From: Toxorhynchites rutilus septentrionalis | Lineage: Eukaryota; Arthropoda; Insecta; Diptera; Culicidae | Reading direction: 5' to 3' | DNA length: 64,000 nucleotides | Assembly (NCBI RefSeq): GCF_029784135.1 | Contig: NC_073746.1 | Span: 36,251,378-36,315,377, forward strand | In this document: piece by piece, positions 11,001 through 20,504 of the stretch | Position numbering within the stretch: the stretch's first letter is position 1 | How the letters are laid out: every line of letters starts with the position of its first letter | Made by a program: the position numbers and the translations under genes | Notes under the pieces: model-generated | The model's database searches: none | Told to the model about the DNA's origin: nothing | Seen by the model: only the letters and a program-made list of their open reading frames with translations

Positions 11001-14000
11001 ACAAAATGTGTAAGCTTTATACCACATTCATCAGATTTGGAAAATCAAGCGTACAGCAGAAATAACGGATCGAAATTGTATTTGAATGATCAACGAAAAC
11101 CCCTTATAGCACTAAACTTCAAGTTTGCTTCTTTTTTCGAAACCAATAAAAATGTCACATAGTCCGGTCTGACTTAACATCAATAAATACTTCCACCCGA
11201 AACGTTTTCGATTTCAGCGATATTTTTTTGCATTTCATTGTTTCTATTTATAGATCATAAAATGTGCCTATAAATATGTGAATACATAATGTTCCGTTTT
11301 GTTTTACATAATTTTTGCATAAGAGAGAACCCATTTTTTTAATCGTTTAATCGGGGGTGCTGCCATACGAATCAAACCCAAATTTCTGTATAACTCGAAA
11401 ACTAATCAAGGTAATGTTACCAAATTTGGCATGTGGGGGTTTTTGGGTACGACAAATGTTTCTATAATGTTTCATTCCTCCTGTGAAATGGAGAGGGGGT
11501 CCCGTAAAAAAATACACATATTTCAACCAAACATGACAATTGGAAAACTCAGAAGGAATGTTCTACAATTACATAGTGACAAGCGTTGTTAGTCCATTTG
11601 ATGTTTGCGCTAACGAAATTGATTTTTGTTCGAAAGTGGAAATGTATTTTAATGCGTTAAATCGCACTCGTATATCTTCTTTTATCTAGGGTAAATGATC
11701 TTGGTTTGTCCAGTCGAAAATATGATCATGGTTTGCCCACTTTTTTGAATGCTCTAATTCAGCGCTCCTGTGTCAAATAAGGCCTTCGAATGTGTCGGAA
11801 CATATAATTGAAATTGCCTTTTACATGATTTATAGTAGTTTGATAGTATATTTTTACGAAATCACATGTTTTAAAGGATTATAAAATACACCTTCTATTT
11901 GTGTCAATGCGCCCCTCACTCGAGCTAACTTTTAATCGATCACCAGATGATTATTTGGCACGTATTCAGACCTTTTCTGGATTACAACACTTATAAATAT
12001 TGTAAACATCATGCTTGCTCACCATTTGTATCGAATTTACATAGCTAAACCATTAAATTAACGCATTTTGATGAACTCAATTCTGATCATGAGTTGTCCA
12101 ATTCAATAATGTTGTTTTGTCCACATGATTTCTATGGCAACCGCTTGGCGCGCTGCAGTTTGTTTATGTTTGTTTATGGTGTGCTTCGCGCATAGCAGAA
12201 GTATGGTTTTTCTGTGTTGATTGTGTTGAGGTGAACACTTCTAAAATGCCCTAGAAAAGGCAATATTCTGAAGAAAGCCTAAATTATGAATGAATCAATA
12301 TGATGACAGTAAACTCAAGCAATGATAAATGCAACATCTAATTGTGAATTCGAATGTTTTCATTCAAAAATGGAGATTTCTAAAACCGGACAAACCATGA
12401 TCTTTTTTTTGGGCAAACCATGATCAGAGGTGGTCAAACCATGATCATAATTCTTCTTTAAGGAAAATCGTTAAATAACATAAAAATTTGAATAATTTCA
12501 ACACCTTATGGTAGTATTAGCAACTAGAGACTTGGGGCTTTTCAACAAACCCAAACTCGTATCGATTATGTGTGATTTTCATGAAGAAAAATCGATTTGC
12601 ATTTACTAGTTGCGTAAAAACACCCAAATTGGACAAACCAAGATCATTTACCCTATATGAATAAAAATGGATCACCGAATGTGTTGATAAGAGCAAAACT
12701 CGAGAAAGCAGAGCAAAACACTACGAAAAATGTAACGTTTATTAAGAGTTTTCAAATGCATATTACGCATAATCGTTCTTACGATATATATTATAATATA
12801 TACCATTGGAGTGTAAATGTATCCAGCATGTTTTTCGCCTGAGACATCAACAGTGAAAATAATAAAACAAGTGAGCAATTTAACAAATAAGATAAGGTAT
12901 GTTTTGCGAACGGATGCAAAGGTAAATCATGTATTATGCATTCTTTCTTCCAACTTCGTTCCCAAGAATGTTGTATGTAACACAAAATTGTGTGCAATAA
13001 TTCTTTCTATCTAATAAATTAGCAAAATGTTAAAGTAATCAGATGCAAGATTTAATGCATCACTAAAACTTCATTCAAGATTTCATCAAAGCAACGAGGA
13101 AAGTGTCACCCATACAGTGATCTTTCGTTAATTAGGAGGAGGCAGTGATTGTCATGCAAAAACTTATTGAGATCGGCATTACATCGCATCACAAAAATGA
13201 AACGAAATTAAATATGAGTATTCTTTAATTCATAATTCTAATGACTCAATTCCTTCTATGATAGATTGAGAAGTAGAACCAATAAGACTGAATTGTGATA
13301 GTCTGCAAACGAACATTATTTCATCGAAGAAGCTACTGCTCCCGATGCCTAACAATAAGAATAAGAAAATGGAAAGAGATCACAATACCAGAAGCTTATA
13401 GTCTTTCTCTGTTCGTTACAAACCGTTTGAAGGTTATGAGTACATACAACAAACGGCCCTTTTCAGGGATACTATTTAGAGTTTCAAAAGAGTTAAACTA
13501 ACAGATTTTTGAACAATGAAAAGGATTAGATTTAAAATAACCAAGTGTTCTGAACAATCACAGTCCTACGTCGAACTTCCGTCCTTGCCCCTAAGCTCAG
13601 ACCCTTCTACTTTTTTTATGAAACAACCACACAATATAAAAATCTCAAACAATGTAAATCACGTATTCTGATTGGTCGCAAACGCAATCTATGCTCTAAC
13701 CAGTGCTTGGAAATATCTGTTTTATATCAATCTTTTCAGCTCAATTTCCGACCACATTCGATCATTATACCGTTGGATTCGGGATACCGAAAATTCATAT
13801 CAGCATCGTTCTCGGACACTGACGAAACGGAGAAGTTCGTTGAGGAAGACAACGAAGTAAAAAATGCTCACAATAGTGACAAGAAATTAAATTGTGGAAG
13901 CATGCAAGGTCTCCGTCTCAGTTAAAATGATTTCATTTTACATAGTGAATATGCAATTCCACTTGTCAGGAATGCTTCAAAAGACTCCAGTTCCGATGTA

Positions 14001-17000
14001 AAAAAATACCGTCTTTACCCAAATTTCGAACATTTAGTTTTTGACTAAAATTCCGAACACACAAACATAAAATGGTGGTATCGAAGACTCAATGAGAAAA
14101 TCACACACTTATCGGGATATTGAAGATGAACATTCACAACATTCCTGACAATTCAATGACAATAAATAAATGTGAATGTGTTCTCATGACTCGAACTTTA
14201 AGAAAAACTCAGATAGCAGAGAACGAATATGAATGAACACAGTTGTAAATTTGTTTGACGTCGAGTGAGTGACAGCAGCATCGACAATCAAAATGAACGC
14301 GTTACGCTGATAAAAATGTATTTTCAATATTACTTAACAAGCTCAATATTTCCAAGCCCTGGATCTAACGTCCAGTGCATCTGCACTCGGTGGAAATTGG
14401 AATACGGGACAATAATGTGTCACATGTATCTGAAAACCGAGTTTCAGTTTCAGTTGCTGTTTTTTTGTTTTGTTGCGTTTAATTATAGACTTTGAAACCT
14501 GCATAATTTTAATACAGCATCATTTCTGACAATCCAAGCATGCTGTGGTGACTCTAAGGCTAAGGAGACATTGGTTCAGAGTGCGCACGAAAATTTGATT
14601 GTACGATAACTGACGAAGAGGAACAAACAATTTTGTTCGATAGAAGCTGGTGAATTCGAACGAAGCAAGGGGGAAGCAATGTAACCACACCAATACAACT
14701 CAATGTGGTTGTTTACTTTCACTTTTGCATACAATTCGTACGACCACTTTTCCGCCCCCAGTGTCACCTCCGCCTAACACGCTTAAAGGCCGTTATATAT
14801 TATCAGGCACGTAGCGTAACGGCACGTACCGACACCGGCAGACAAATACATGATATATTCATATCATCAGGCATAGCAACTTCTCTGTACGGACCGGCAG
14901 CGCAGACGGAGCGGAGAAATGCTACTGGTGATTGAACCGATGTCGTACCGAAGAACGACGAACGCACCCACACCACGAACTTCGACGTTGGGTTTGTATG
15001 TATGGTGCTACTCGCCCATGTAGTTCGTGCCCGGCACCGGCAAAATATTCTTTTCGAGAATTCCTTCATGCATTTGGCTGAAGCGTGCTGTGTATGCCCG
15101 GAGCCGTTCCGCTATATATACGCATACACATTTGAAACACACGCAATAATATTTGTCTTGCATGAAACGTGCCGTGCCGGTTACGCTACGTGGCTGATAA
15201 TATAATATTACCTTAATCGTGTCCCATACATTTGTATGACTCGGTTAGTATTCCCGAACACAGACTACCACTCGAGCATCGTGACGATACGTTTTAGAAA
15301 TCGTAGTGGAACGAATGAATCGTCAAATTTAATGTCTCTATAAGCGTTCTATTCAAGCGTTGATATAATAAAATGAAATAGAGAAAGGAATAGAGGCGAA
15401 TGAACTGCAAAGTTTAAAGCCTCTTAAAAACAAAGAAAGAAAGAAGAGAAAGGAAGCTTAGAAATCAAGTGAAACATATGAATCATCGTACAATTGTGTA
15501 TCCCACTAAGTGTTCTCTGATAATTGGGCAACGAAATAGAATTGTTACTGAAGATATAAGCTAGCTGCGGGTGTGTACATTCGTGCAGACAACAAGGTGA
15601 TTCCTGAACACAGACGTATGGTTCAAAGAGAGCATCAAATACGGACTATTTATTTCACTTGAAATCCCAACAGAAATGAATTGCTGCTGTTTATGGTTGT
15701 TCGATCAAATTTTACGGCAGAGAATATGTCACAATATTAGCGCCGATCCCGTAAGCGTGCATCGGAGCTGAAACAACTGTCTAACACTGATTCCGAAAGA
15801 ATTAAACGTTACCGAGATAGAATGGGACTGGCTGTATCTAACAGCGTTGATTCTCCTACATGGAATGCAATAGGAGGACTTTCCAGATGCGGTAGGAAGT
15901 TTTATATCGTACTAGCTGACCCGATAATCTTTGTTTCGCCAAAATTTATTTTTCGACATCACATTCACGTTATATTACTAAGCACAAGTTCATAACTCCA
16001 ATCGCAGAACTGTTCATTGTTTGATCTTCAAATGAACCCTTTAAAATGATCTTTTACTAGAAAACTCCAAGTACTTCTACCAAAATTCGTCATTATAATA
16101 TGAGATTATTTTCAGACACAATTCTCGTTCAAGATTTTTCGACCACTTGCAAATAACATGTTTCTCTGTTACATGGCATAAATGTTTGGTACAGAGAATA
16201 TGATAGAATAAAGACAACCCTAAATCGAACAATTCCTTCTTCGAGTTTTGCTCTTATCAACACATGCGTCGATCCATTTTGATTTATAAAGATAGAAGAA
16301 GATATAGGAGTGCGTTTTAACGCATTAAAATCCATTCCGACTTTTGAACAAAGATCAATTTCGCTAGCGCAAACATCAAATGGACTAACAACGCTTGTCA
16401 CTATGTAATAGTAGAACATATACGAATTGATTTTTCCCAACTTTCCCATTTTCCTTCAGTGTTTTCCGAAAATTTTCAGTTGTCACGTTTGGTTGAAACA
16501 TTTGTATTATTTTTACGGGACACCCTCTCCATTCCAGAGGAGGGAGGGGTATCACACCACCATAGAAACATTTATCGTATCCAGAAACCCTCACATCCCA
16601 AAGTTGGCTCGATTTGCTCGATTAGTTCTCGAGTTATGCAGAAATTTTTGTTTTATTTGTATGATAGCCTCTTTTTAGAGAGATGGAAGGAGTGTCGAAT
16701 CACCATAGAAACGTTTATCGATCCCTAAGCTGGGAGGAGTGTAAAACCACCTTAGAAACGTTTCTTGCCTCCTAAAACGACCATATGCCAAATTTAGTTT
16801 TGTTTGCTTGATTTGTTCTTGAGTTATGCAGAAATTTATGCCTCATTTGTATGGCAAGGATCCACCATCCCCCCCCTCCCCTCTTTGGAGAGGGGGAGGG
16901 TCTGTTCACCATAGAAACGTTTCCTTGCCCCCTAAAAACTTCACATGCCAAAATTGGCTTTATTTGCTTGATTGGTTCTTGAGTTAAGCAGAAATTTATG

Positions 17001-17721
17001 CTTCATTTGTATGGCAGTCCCTCCGTTAGAGAGGGGAAGAAGTGTCTATTTACCATAGAAACATTTATTGCACCCTAAAACCTCCACATGCCAAATTTGG
17101 TTTCGTTTGCTTGATTAATTCCCGAGTAATGCAGAAATTTATGTTTTATTTGTACGGCGGACCAAACCTCTGAAATCTATGTTCTCAAGATAGGCGCTTC
17201 CGTGAACATCTTCCAAGCTGGATAAGACCCAAACTTTTAACATGTTGGACATAGAATGTTTTGAATGTAAATCTATGTAACAACTAGAATACTCACGTAT
17301 CACCATCGTCGTTTTGGTAGAAATACTTCTCGAACTGTCCCGCCACCTTTTGGTTCATCTTCAGCTGAACAAAACTGTCGCACAGTGCACCGACATTGTC
17401 CCCGAGTTTGGGATCGCTGGAGCGAGGCTGCTGACTAGATTCCAGATCAACTCCCGAATCGAACGTTTGCGAATCCTCCTCCTGGTGAACACGAGCAGCG
17501 GTCGCAGGCTTCTGACTCGTAGAGTGCGAATATTTTTCTACCGACAGTGCTTCGCTTTTGGCTATCTCCGTTGAACTGATAAAATCATCTGAACTCAACT
17601 GTCCGGATAAAAAGCCCGAATCGATGGCATCACTGTCAGTGGCTAATTTGTCGTCATAGATTTCCTCCTTCGGATGGGAGCCTCCAGCTGCTGTCGTCTG
17701 TCTCGTTTTCGATGGATACAT
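4675..17721 (-). CDS. cact: Cactus-like IkappaB protein, minus-strand paralogue (3' exons outside window)
   Basis: Cactus binds Rel/NF-kappaB factors in the cytoplasm and is degraded after Toll signalling to release them. Two coding exons are visible: 17297-17721 and 4675-5027, spliced GT-AG across a 12.3-kb intron. The join runs DDGDT|YLHLAI. The N-terminal region carries DSGFLS at residues 34-39, the classic phosphodegron form, and a second DSG with wider spacing at 88-95. Ankyrin repeats 1-3 follow, with typical TPLHLA motifs. The protein is open at the exon 2 donor (phase 1), so at least three more ankyrin repeats must be encoded further left; I found none down to position 1. The intron positions and phases equal those of the plus-strand paralogue. 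Over about 86 ankyrin residues the two are roughly 60% identical by eye, so the duplication is not recent. Confidence 0.88.
5028..5975. other. Intron 1 sequence next to exon 2, no feature seen
   Basis: AT-rich intron sequence of the minus-strand cactus gene. A GACGTAGGACTACGTC palindrome lies near 5724. Similar TCCTACGTC motifs recur near 7967, 13564 and 46481. I see no gene. Confidence 0.35.
5976..6710 (+). pseudogene. Histone H2A pseudogene 1 with 5' region and 3' stem-loop
   Basis: The ATG at 6242 opens with [20 protein letters not shown], almost the H2A N-terminus. A deletion then removes the AGLQFPVGRIHRLL region, and stops and frameshifts follow. Later H2A pieces remain in order: RKG(N)YAERV-like codons near 6320, PVYLAAV-like near 6355, and [15 protein letters not shown] around 6410-6450. 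A GATTGGTC CCAAT-type box lies at 5981. The region ends with a histone 3' stem-loop at 6685-6700 (GGCGCTTTTCAGGGCC) and a purine-rich AAAAAAGAG downstream, as in replication-dependent histone genes. Having promoter-like flank and stem-loop but no poly(A) tail points to DNA-level duplication rather than retroposition. Confidence 0.8.
6685..6700 (+). terminator. Degenerate histone mRNA 3' stem-loop
   Basis: GGCGCTTTTCAGGGCC fits the histone stem-loop (six-base stem, TTTC loop) with one unpaired position. It is followed by ACC and a purine-rich stretch like a histone downstream element. In working histone genes this is bound by stem-loop binding protein and directs cleavage without polyadenylation. 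It belongs to H2A pseudogene 1. Confidence 0.7.
6711..7045. repeat. AT-rich repeat-like spacer
   Basis: The end of this stretch (GGGGTCCAAATTATGACCCC near 6973, then AAAGTTGACA) resembles sequence near 47156-47200 and, inverted, near 58265-58300. It is probably a piece of a dispersed repeat. No gene is seen. Confidence 0.35.
7245..7840 (+). pseudogene. Histone H2A pseudogene 2 with TATA region and stem-loop
   Basis: A TATA-like GAGTATAAAA lies at 7268. From about 7352 the codons follow H2A: a lost ATG, then a [26 protein letters not shown] run, a stop, LLRKGN, a stop, [12 protein letters not shown], a stop, then [21 protein letters not shown] near 7530-7585, after which the similarity fades. 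It ends in a perfect histone stem-loop at 7818-7833. It keeps the AGLQFP segment that pseudogene 1 has lost, so the two decayed separately. The sequence near 7655-7710 repeats part of 7085-7145, indicating local rearrangement. Confidence 0.85.
7818..7833 (+). terminator. Histone mRNA 3' stem-loop, perfect pairing
   Basis: GGTTCTTTTCAGAACC forms a six-base-pair stem with a TTTC loop and is followed by ATCAACATA and AAAGAG, matching the histone 3'-end signal. It lies at the end of H2A pseudogene 2. The upstream frame is broken, so the signal is a leftover. Confidence 0.85.
7841..8940. other. Intron sequence, no feature seen
   Basis: I see no coding signal, clear repeat boundary or RNA gene in this stretch. 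A TCCTACGTCACTCCGGTTAT segment near 7967 recalls the motif near 5724. Confidence 0.3.
8945..9110 (+). repeat. tRNA-headed SINE-like fragment
   Basis: GAGGATAGCGTGGTTGTGTG followed by a GGTTCCGATCCCC segment has the layout of RNA polymerase III A and B boxes, though the B box departs from consensus at one position. It is followed by a tRNA-unrelated body with a GTGATCAGTTGTGATCAGTT repeat near 9054-9074. No target duplication was identified. Confidence 0.45.
9735..10228. mobile_element. Candidate MITE with GATTGAGCGATCTT ends
   Basis: The left end (GATTGAGCGATCTT at about 9751-9764) is inverted at the right end (AAGATCGCTCAATC at about 10195-10208). The adjacent bases also correspond in part (GTTCACACTAC and, inverted, GTTCAC). 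Copies of ATCGATC-type words fill both halves. No transposase is encoded. Exact ends and target duplication were not resolved. Confidence 0.5.
10448..10965 (+). repeat. Long tRNA-derived SINE with perfect 14-bp target duplication
   Basis: The 14-base AAGAATCTGATTTA occurs at 10448-10461 and 10952-10965, flanking a 490-bp body that ends in an A-rich AAAAAGAGAAAAAA tail. The head is tRNA-like, with an A box (TAGCTCCGTGG) near 10474 and a B box (GAGTTCAAAAC) near 10516. The body holds two related units near 10748 and 10809 (GAATACTCTTACGCC and GAATACTCTAACGCC), each followed by AAATGGC and ACTGTGTAA, so part of it is tandemly doubled. It sits in intron 1 of the minus-strand cactus gene. Confidence 0.85.
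11355..12760 (+). mobile_element. Non-autonomous Helitron fragment, split by a MITE
   Basis: The left part repeats the minisatellite unit of the Helitrons elsewhere in the window (CTGCCATACGAATCAAACCC, then TTTGGCATGTGGGGGTTT). It then has ACAAGCGTTGTTAGTCCATT and, after the inserted MITE at 11689-12653, continues with AAAAATGGATCACCGAATGT and AAGAGCAAAACTCGAGAAAG. The same order occurs uninterrupted at 38615-38740. The CTAG 3' end is missing. No RepHel protein is encoded. Confidence 0.75.
11687..12655. mobile_element. MITE with TAGGGTAAATGATCTTGG ends and TA duplication
   Basis: The terminal inverted repeats GGGTAAATGATCTTGG (from 11689) and CCAAGATCATTTACCC (to 12653) are matched, each extending further into TTTGTCCA/TGGACAAA, with TA on both sides. 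Subterminal repeats of GATCATGGTTTG type recur near 11724 and, inverted, near 12398, 12416 and 12441. The 965-bp unit encodes no transposase. It interrupts a Helitron that is intact at this point in other copies, so it is the younger insertion. Confidence 0.85.
12761..13450. other. Intron sequence, no gene recognised
   Basis: AT-rich intron sequence with only chance-sized open frames. The stretch just before the stem-loop at 13455 may be the eroded end of a histone gene: a GTTTGAAGGTTATG segment near 13424 recalls the H4 C-terminus. The similarity is too weak to annotate. Confidence 0.3.
13455..13470 (+). terminator. Third histone-type 3' stem-loop
   Basis: GGCCCTTTTCAGGGAT gives a five-pair stem with a TTTC loop. 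It is followed by ACTATTTAGAGTTTC and AAAAGAG, which resembles a histone downstream element. No histone reading frame could be recognised upstream with certainty. A GATTGGTCGC CCAAT-type box lies 200 bp further on, at 13670. This suggests the remnant of another histone gene in the same intron. Confidence 0.55.
13471..14788. other. Intron sequence, no feature seen
   Basis: No conserved coding signal on either strand and no repeat with clear ends. A CCAAT-type box at 13670 follows the histone stem-loop. Confidence 0.3.
14790..15212. mobile_element. MITE with ATTATCAGGCACGTAGCGTAA ends
   Basis: The left end (ATTATCAGGCACGTAGCGTA near 14799-14818) returns inverted at the right end (TACGCTACGTGGCTGATAAT near 15182-15201), with one mismatch. 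The inverted similarity continues inward as ACGGCACGT and ACGTGCCGT. The interior is rich in CGGCACCGGCA-type words and encodes no protein. Target duplication was not resolved. Confidence 0.7.
15390..15450 (+). repeat. 3' tail of a dispersed retroelement
   Basis: GAGGCGAATGAACTGCAAAG followed by TTTAAAGCCTCTTAAAAAC and an AAAG/AAGA-rich run. The same tail is inverted at 23113-23176 with a (TTC)n run, and a variant is inverted at 55653-55695. GAGGC and GCCTC can pair, so the tail forms a hairpin before the simple repeat, as in some SINE and LINE 3' ends. Confidence 0.6.
15451..15911. other. Intron sequence, no feature seen
   Basis: No gene or repeat boundary recognised between the SINE-type tail and the Helitron. 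Confidence 0.3.
15912..17165 (-). mobile_element. Non-autonomous Helitron, minus orientation
   Basis: The plus strand reads A|CTAGCTGACCCGATAATC at 15911-15929, the complement of a Helitron 3' end (hairpin-like GATTATCGGGTCAGCTAG before host T). From about 16500 to 17160 it carries at least five degenerate minisatellite units of about 130 bp, each with GGAGGG-type CT/GA tracts, CATAGAAACGTTT, ACATGCCAAATTTGG, GAGTTATGCAGAAATTTATG and TTTGTATGGC. The 5' end was not fixed exactly. No coding capacity. Confidence 0.8.
17297..17721 (-). CDS. cact: Minus-strand cactus paralogue, coding exon 1
   Basis: Starts at the ATG at 17721-17719 and ends in GATAC followed by the donor GTGAGT, leaving phase 2. 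It encodes 141 residues rich in Ser, Asp and Glu, with the DSGFLS phosphodegron at residues 34-39 and a second DSG at 88-90. The last residues ([12 protein letters not shown]...[13 protein letters not shown]) match the same segment of the plus-strand paralogue (LCESFLQLQLK...WEKYFHQDDDGDT). A shadow frame on the other strand (17314-17574) is not a gene. Confidence 0.9.
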
Positions 17722-18300
17722 TTCGATTGTCTGTATATTATTTCTTCACAAAAAGATCTTTCTTCGACTTAATGGCTATCGCACACCTATACAATCGGAT
17801 AAAACACAGCAATCATTCAATAAAGCGAATTGTGCAGATATTCTAATCTGTATTCAACACAACACAAGATGGCGACAGGTCGAATCAACTTTTGTGCGAA
17901 TATTTTTCTCAATTCACTATTCGATACACAACGTTTCACAGCTATTCGTATTTTTTCAATTTAAAATGAGGCATTATTCGGAAAATTTCGAAAAAGAATC
18001 GTAAGCAATCGAACATCACAACATGAGATACGAAACTCCACACGCACACGCTTCGGAAACACAACCAAATCACTTCACGGTTCGAGCAGAACTGTGCGAG
18101 CAGTATTCTCCGATTAGTAACAATACAAATTTCGCTCTCCACTCGATGAGAGCACTTGATGGACCGGTTTATTTGGCGATTACTTGTGTTGCAGTAGTTT
18201 GTGAGGATGCATGCTGCATCAGCTAGAAAAGTCCCCACATGAAATTCCTGTCCATCAGCAGTGCTGGAAAGTTGGTTTGCTGTAAAACGTAAACAACACC
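17722..18300 (-). promoter_or_regulatory. Upstream region of minus-strand cactus copy with candidate kappaB sites
   Basis: About 510 bp upstream of the ATG the plus strand reads AAAAGTCCCC at 18227-18236, i.e. GGGGACTTTT in gene orientation, close to Rel/NF-kappaB sites. Next to it is AGGAATTTCA (complement of TGAAATTCCT, from 18240). Cactus is known in Drosophila to be induced by its own target pathway, so such sites would make sense. No transcription start site can be assigned from the sequence. Confidence 0.35.
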
Positions 18301-19015
18301 CAAAGAGAAAGCACTCACTCTCATCGTCTTATCAAATCGTCATCGTGCAGGAAATGTACGAAGAGGATGACTGATGTTGGTAAAGGTACTTGTAATCGAA
18401 AGGTAGGTGTTGAACTGGGATTGGTGGTTACGTCAACAATGTCTTGCGTTAGTTCACTTATAAAAATACTTGGTAAAAGAAGCTACCAAATCTTTGGTAA
18501 TGCAAACATTAGTCAGATTCGTTACGTACATGTTTTCGGTACATATTACCAACCGTATCTAAAATGAATTTCTGGTTCAATACATATTCCTATTAACGAT
18601 TGATACATTTTACCACGCGGTGTTGGTAACTTTGCGGAGAGCATCAATATTCAAATTTTCAATCATTTTTAAACTTGGGTATATGTTAAACCAGCGTCGG
18701 ACCGACGGCTTATACTGCTGGTTTGACATTTTTTAACAATTTTTATCGCAAATTTGTAAGAACAATTAGTCCGGCGAAAAAATTAACAGTAACAGTGGGT
18801 CATGCGGACTCAATGAGTATTTTTTCAAGTACATCTTGCTTGAAAAAAAAAGAGTTTCTTGCTACTTTTTTTCCCACACACCACCAGACAAATGTATCTC
18901 CGATCAAAGTAACAAACGTTTTCGGGCTTTGTTTATTTATCTTTTTGGCCGAATCAGAATTTCACTGAAGGAAAATTATCTTTCTGCAGAAATCTTTGTG
19001 ATTTTCTGTTTCTAG
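18301..19015. other. Intergenic sequence between the paralogues, no gene seen
   Basis: Only chance-sized frames. A repeated GGTAA/TTACC vocabulary around 18430-18640 suggests an eroded repeat without definable ends. Confidence 0.3.
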
Positions 19016-19016
19016 A

Positions 19017-19198
19017 GCATCAACCAAAACACTCTCATCGTCCACCGGGGTATTTTTGCTGGTGTCCTGGTGGAAAGGCTTCCAGTGATAACCAAGACAT
19101 TGGCTCCACTTGAAGCCAACTTCGAGGGAAGTGGGATCCAAATGGATGTATTTATATTATTCATTCGTTTATTTCTATGAACGCAGGCAATCAAGTCC
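19017..19198 (+). pseudogene. Exon-like fragment resembling mitochondrial ribosomal protein L46
   Basis: After a pyrimidine-rich TTTTCTGTTTCTAG that looks like a splice acceptor, one frame reads INQNTLIVHRGIFAGVLVERLPVI and then TKTLAPLEANFE. The pattern of an ERLPVI-type motif followed by a PLE motif recalls the N-terminal part of mL46 (MRPL46). After about residue 45 the frame runs into unrelated hydrophobic codons and a stop. I see no flanking exons. It could be a transposed gene fragment or a chance resemblance. Confidence 0.3.
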
Positions 19199-20214
19199 GA
19201 AAATAACCAAAAAAAGCAGATATATTGACATTTGGCATTTGATATGTTGAATTAGTGCTACAATAGAGCTAAACGTTAATGTACTGAGGTCGACAAAGAA
19301 AATATACTAAAGCATTAAATCACAAGCATATAGCCGGTGCAGCAACTTTATTCTACGAAAGGTGTATCAAACTGGAATTGTTGCAGTATGTTACAAATGT
19401 TGTTTTAAAATTAAAAATATATTTCGAATCTTCTTTCTCCATTCCTCTCTGTTCACGAATGGTTAATTATATTTTTCACACAATCAGATACAGTTTTGAA
19501 ATAAAAAAATTATAAGGGGCTGTATCTAGGACACGACCGCATATTTTGGACGTAGAACAACGCAATTATATTATGCAATCCACTTGTTTACCACTTCGAA
19601 TATTATTTTAAAATGCATCGACATTTTTGTAATAGATTATGTTCTCCAATCATTGTATTTTACATTTCTCTCTGAAATTATTGCACATACCATGTTTACG
19701 TAGCTCTCGAACCGCGAAAGTTCATTCACCTCTACTAACTGAAATGACGATTTTCCCAGGCTTCTCAGTTTAAAAGTACATTTTAGGGAAACATACTTCG
19801 GTCTGCACAATGACAAGCGAGTACAAAATTATTCAACACCAAACAATACCCCCGACTTGCATGTATTGAAGAAATTTTTCTCTTCGTTGAAATTTCTGCC
19901 CGAGATCCAAATTCACGTATTTGAGTTTTAGTTTTAGTTTTGATTTAGTCCTCAAAGTTTTAGCATTTTATATAAGAATGGTATTCAGGTAGTCTAACGT
20001 AAACAAATGCACCCTGGCAAACGTGTTAACTTCCATTATATCAAGTAACATGGTATTTCCCGTCTTGACGATCATAGGGCACAGACTGGCAACATGCTTT
20101 GTTCGTCAACACGCTCTGACAAACTATTTAGCATTGAAGAGTGAGATTTGTTTTGTCGGTTCATATTTTGTTGCATTATTTGAAGAATCAACGCAACGTA
20201 ATAGAGATGTTGTT
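19199..20214. other. Intergenic sequence, no feature seen
   Basis: No gene, RNA or bounded repeat recognised. Confidence 0.3.
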
Positions 20215-20504
20215 AACGAGATTCTCTTCAGACGGCGCCAGTGGTTGTGTGGTTAGCGTAACAGCCTCACAATCCGATCGGCCTGGGTTCAATCCCAGCT
20301 GGCGTCGTTGGGATTTTCTGAGGCGAAAAATCTCTGGTTACGTCTTCCTTCGGAGGGGAAGTAAAAGAAGTTGGCCCGGCTTATGAGTTGTTGAGTCTGA
20401 TAGGTAGGAACAGGTGGAGTCGCCTCCCTGATGTCGGTGATTGGCACTGAAGTGGCGGAAATAGGCCGACGAAAAATAAGCGACGTTAAAAAAAAACGAG
20501 ATTC
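20215..20504 (+). repeat. tRNA-derived SINE with perfect target duplication
   Basis: AACGAGATTC occurs at 20215-20224 and 20495-20504, flanking a body of about 270 bp. The head has an A box (GTGGTTGTGTGGTTAGCGT) and a B box (GGGTTCAATCCCAG), and the body ends in GCGACGTTAAAAAAAA. The TGGCACTGAAGTGGCGGAAATAGG part is the tRNA-unrelated region. The type resembles the Feilai family of Aedes. The exact duplication and poly(A) tail indicate fairly recent retroposition. Confidence 0.88.

Noticed and set aside
17314..17574. Plus-strand frame opposite cactus exon 1
   Set aside because: It is a shadow of the real minus-strand exon, whose codons, degron and splice site are conserved with the paralogue.
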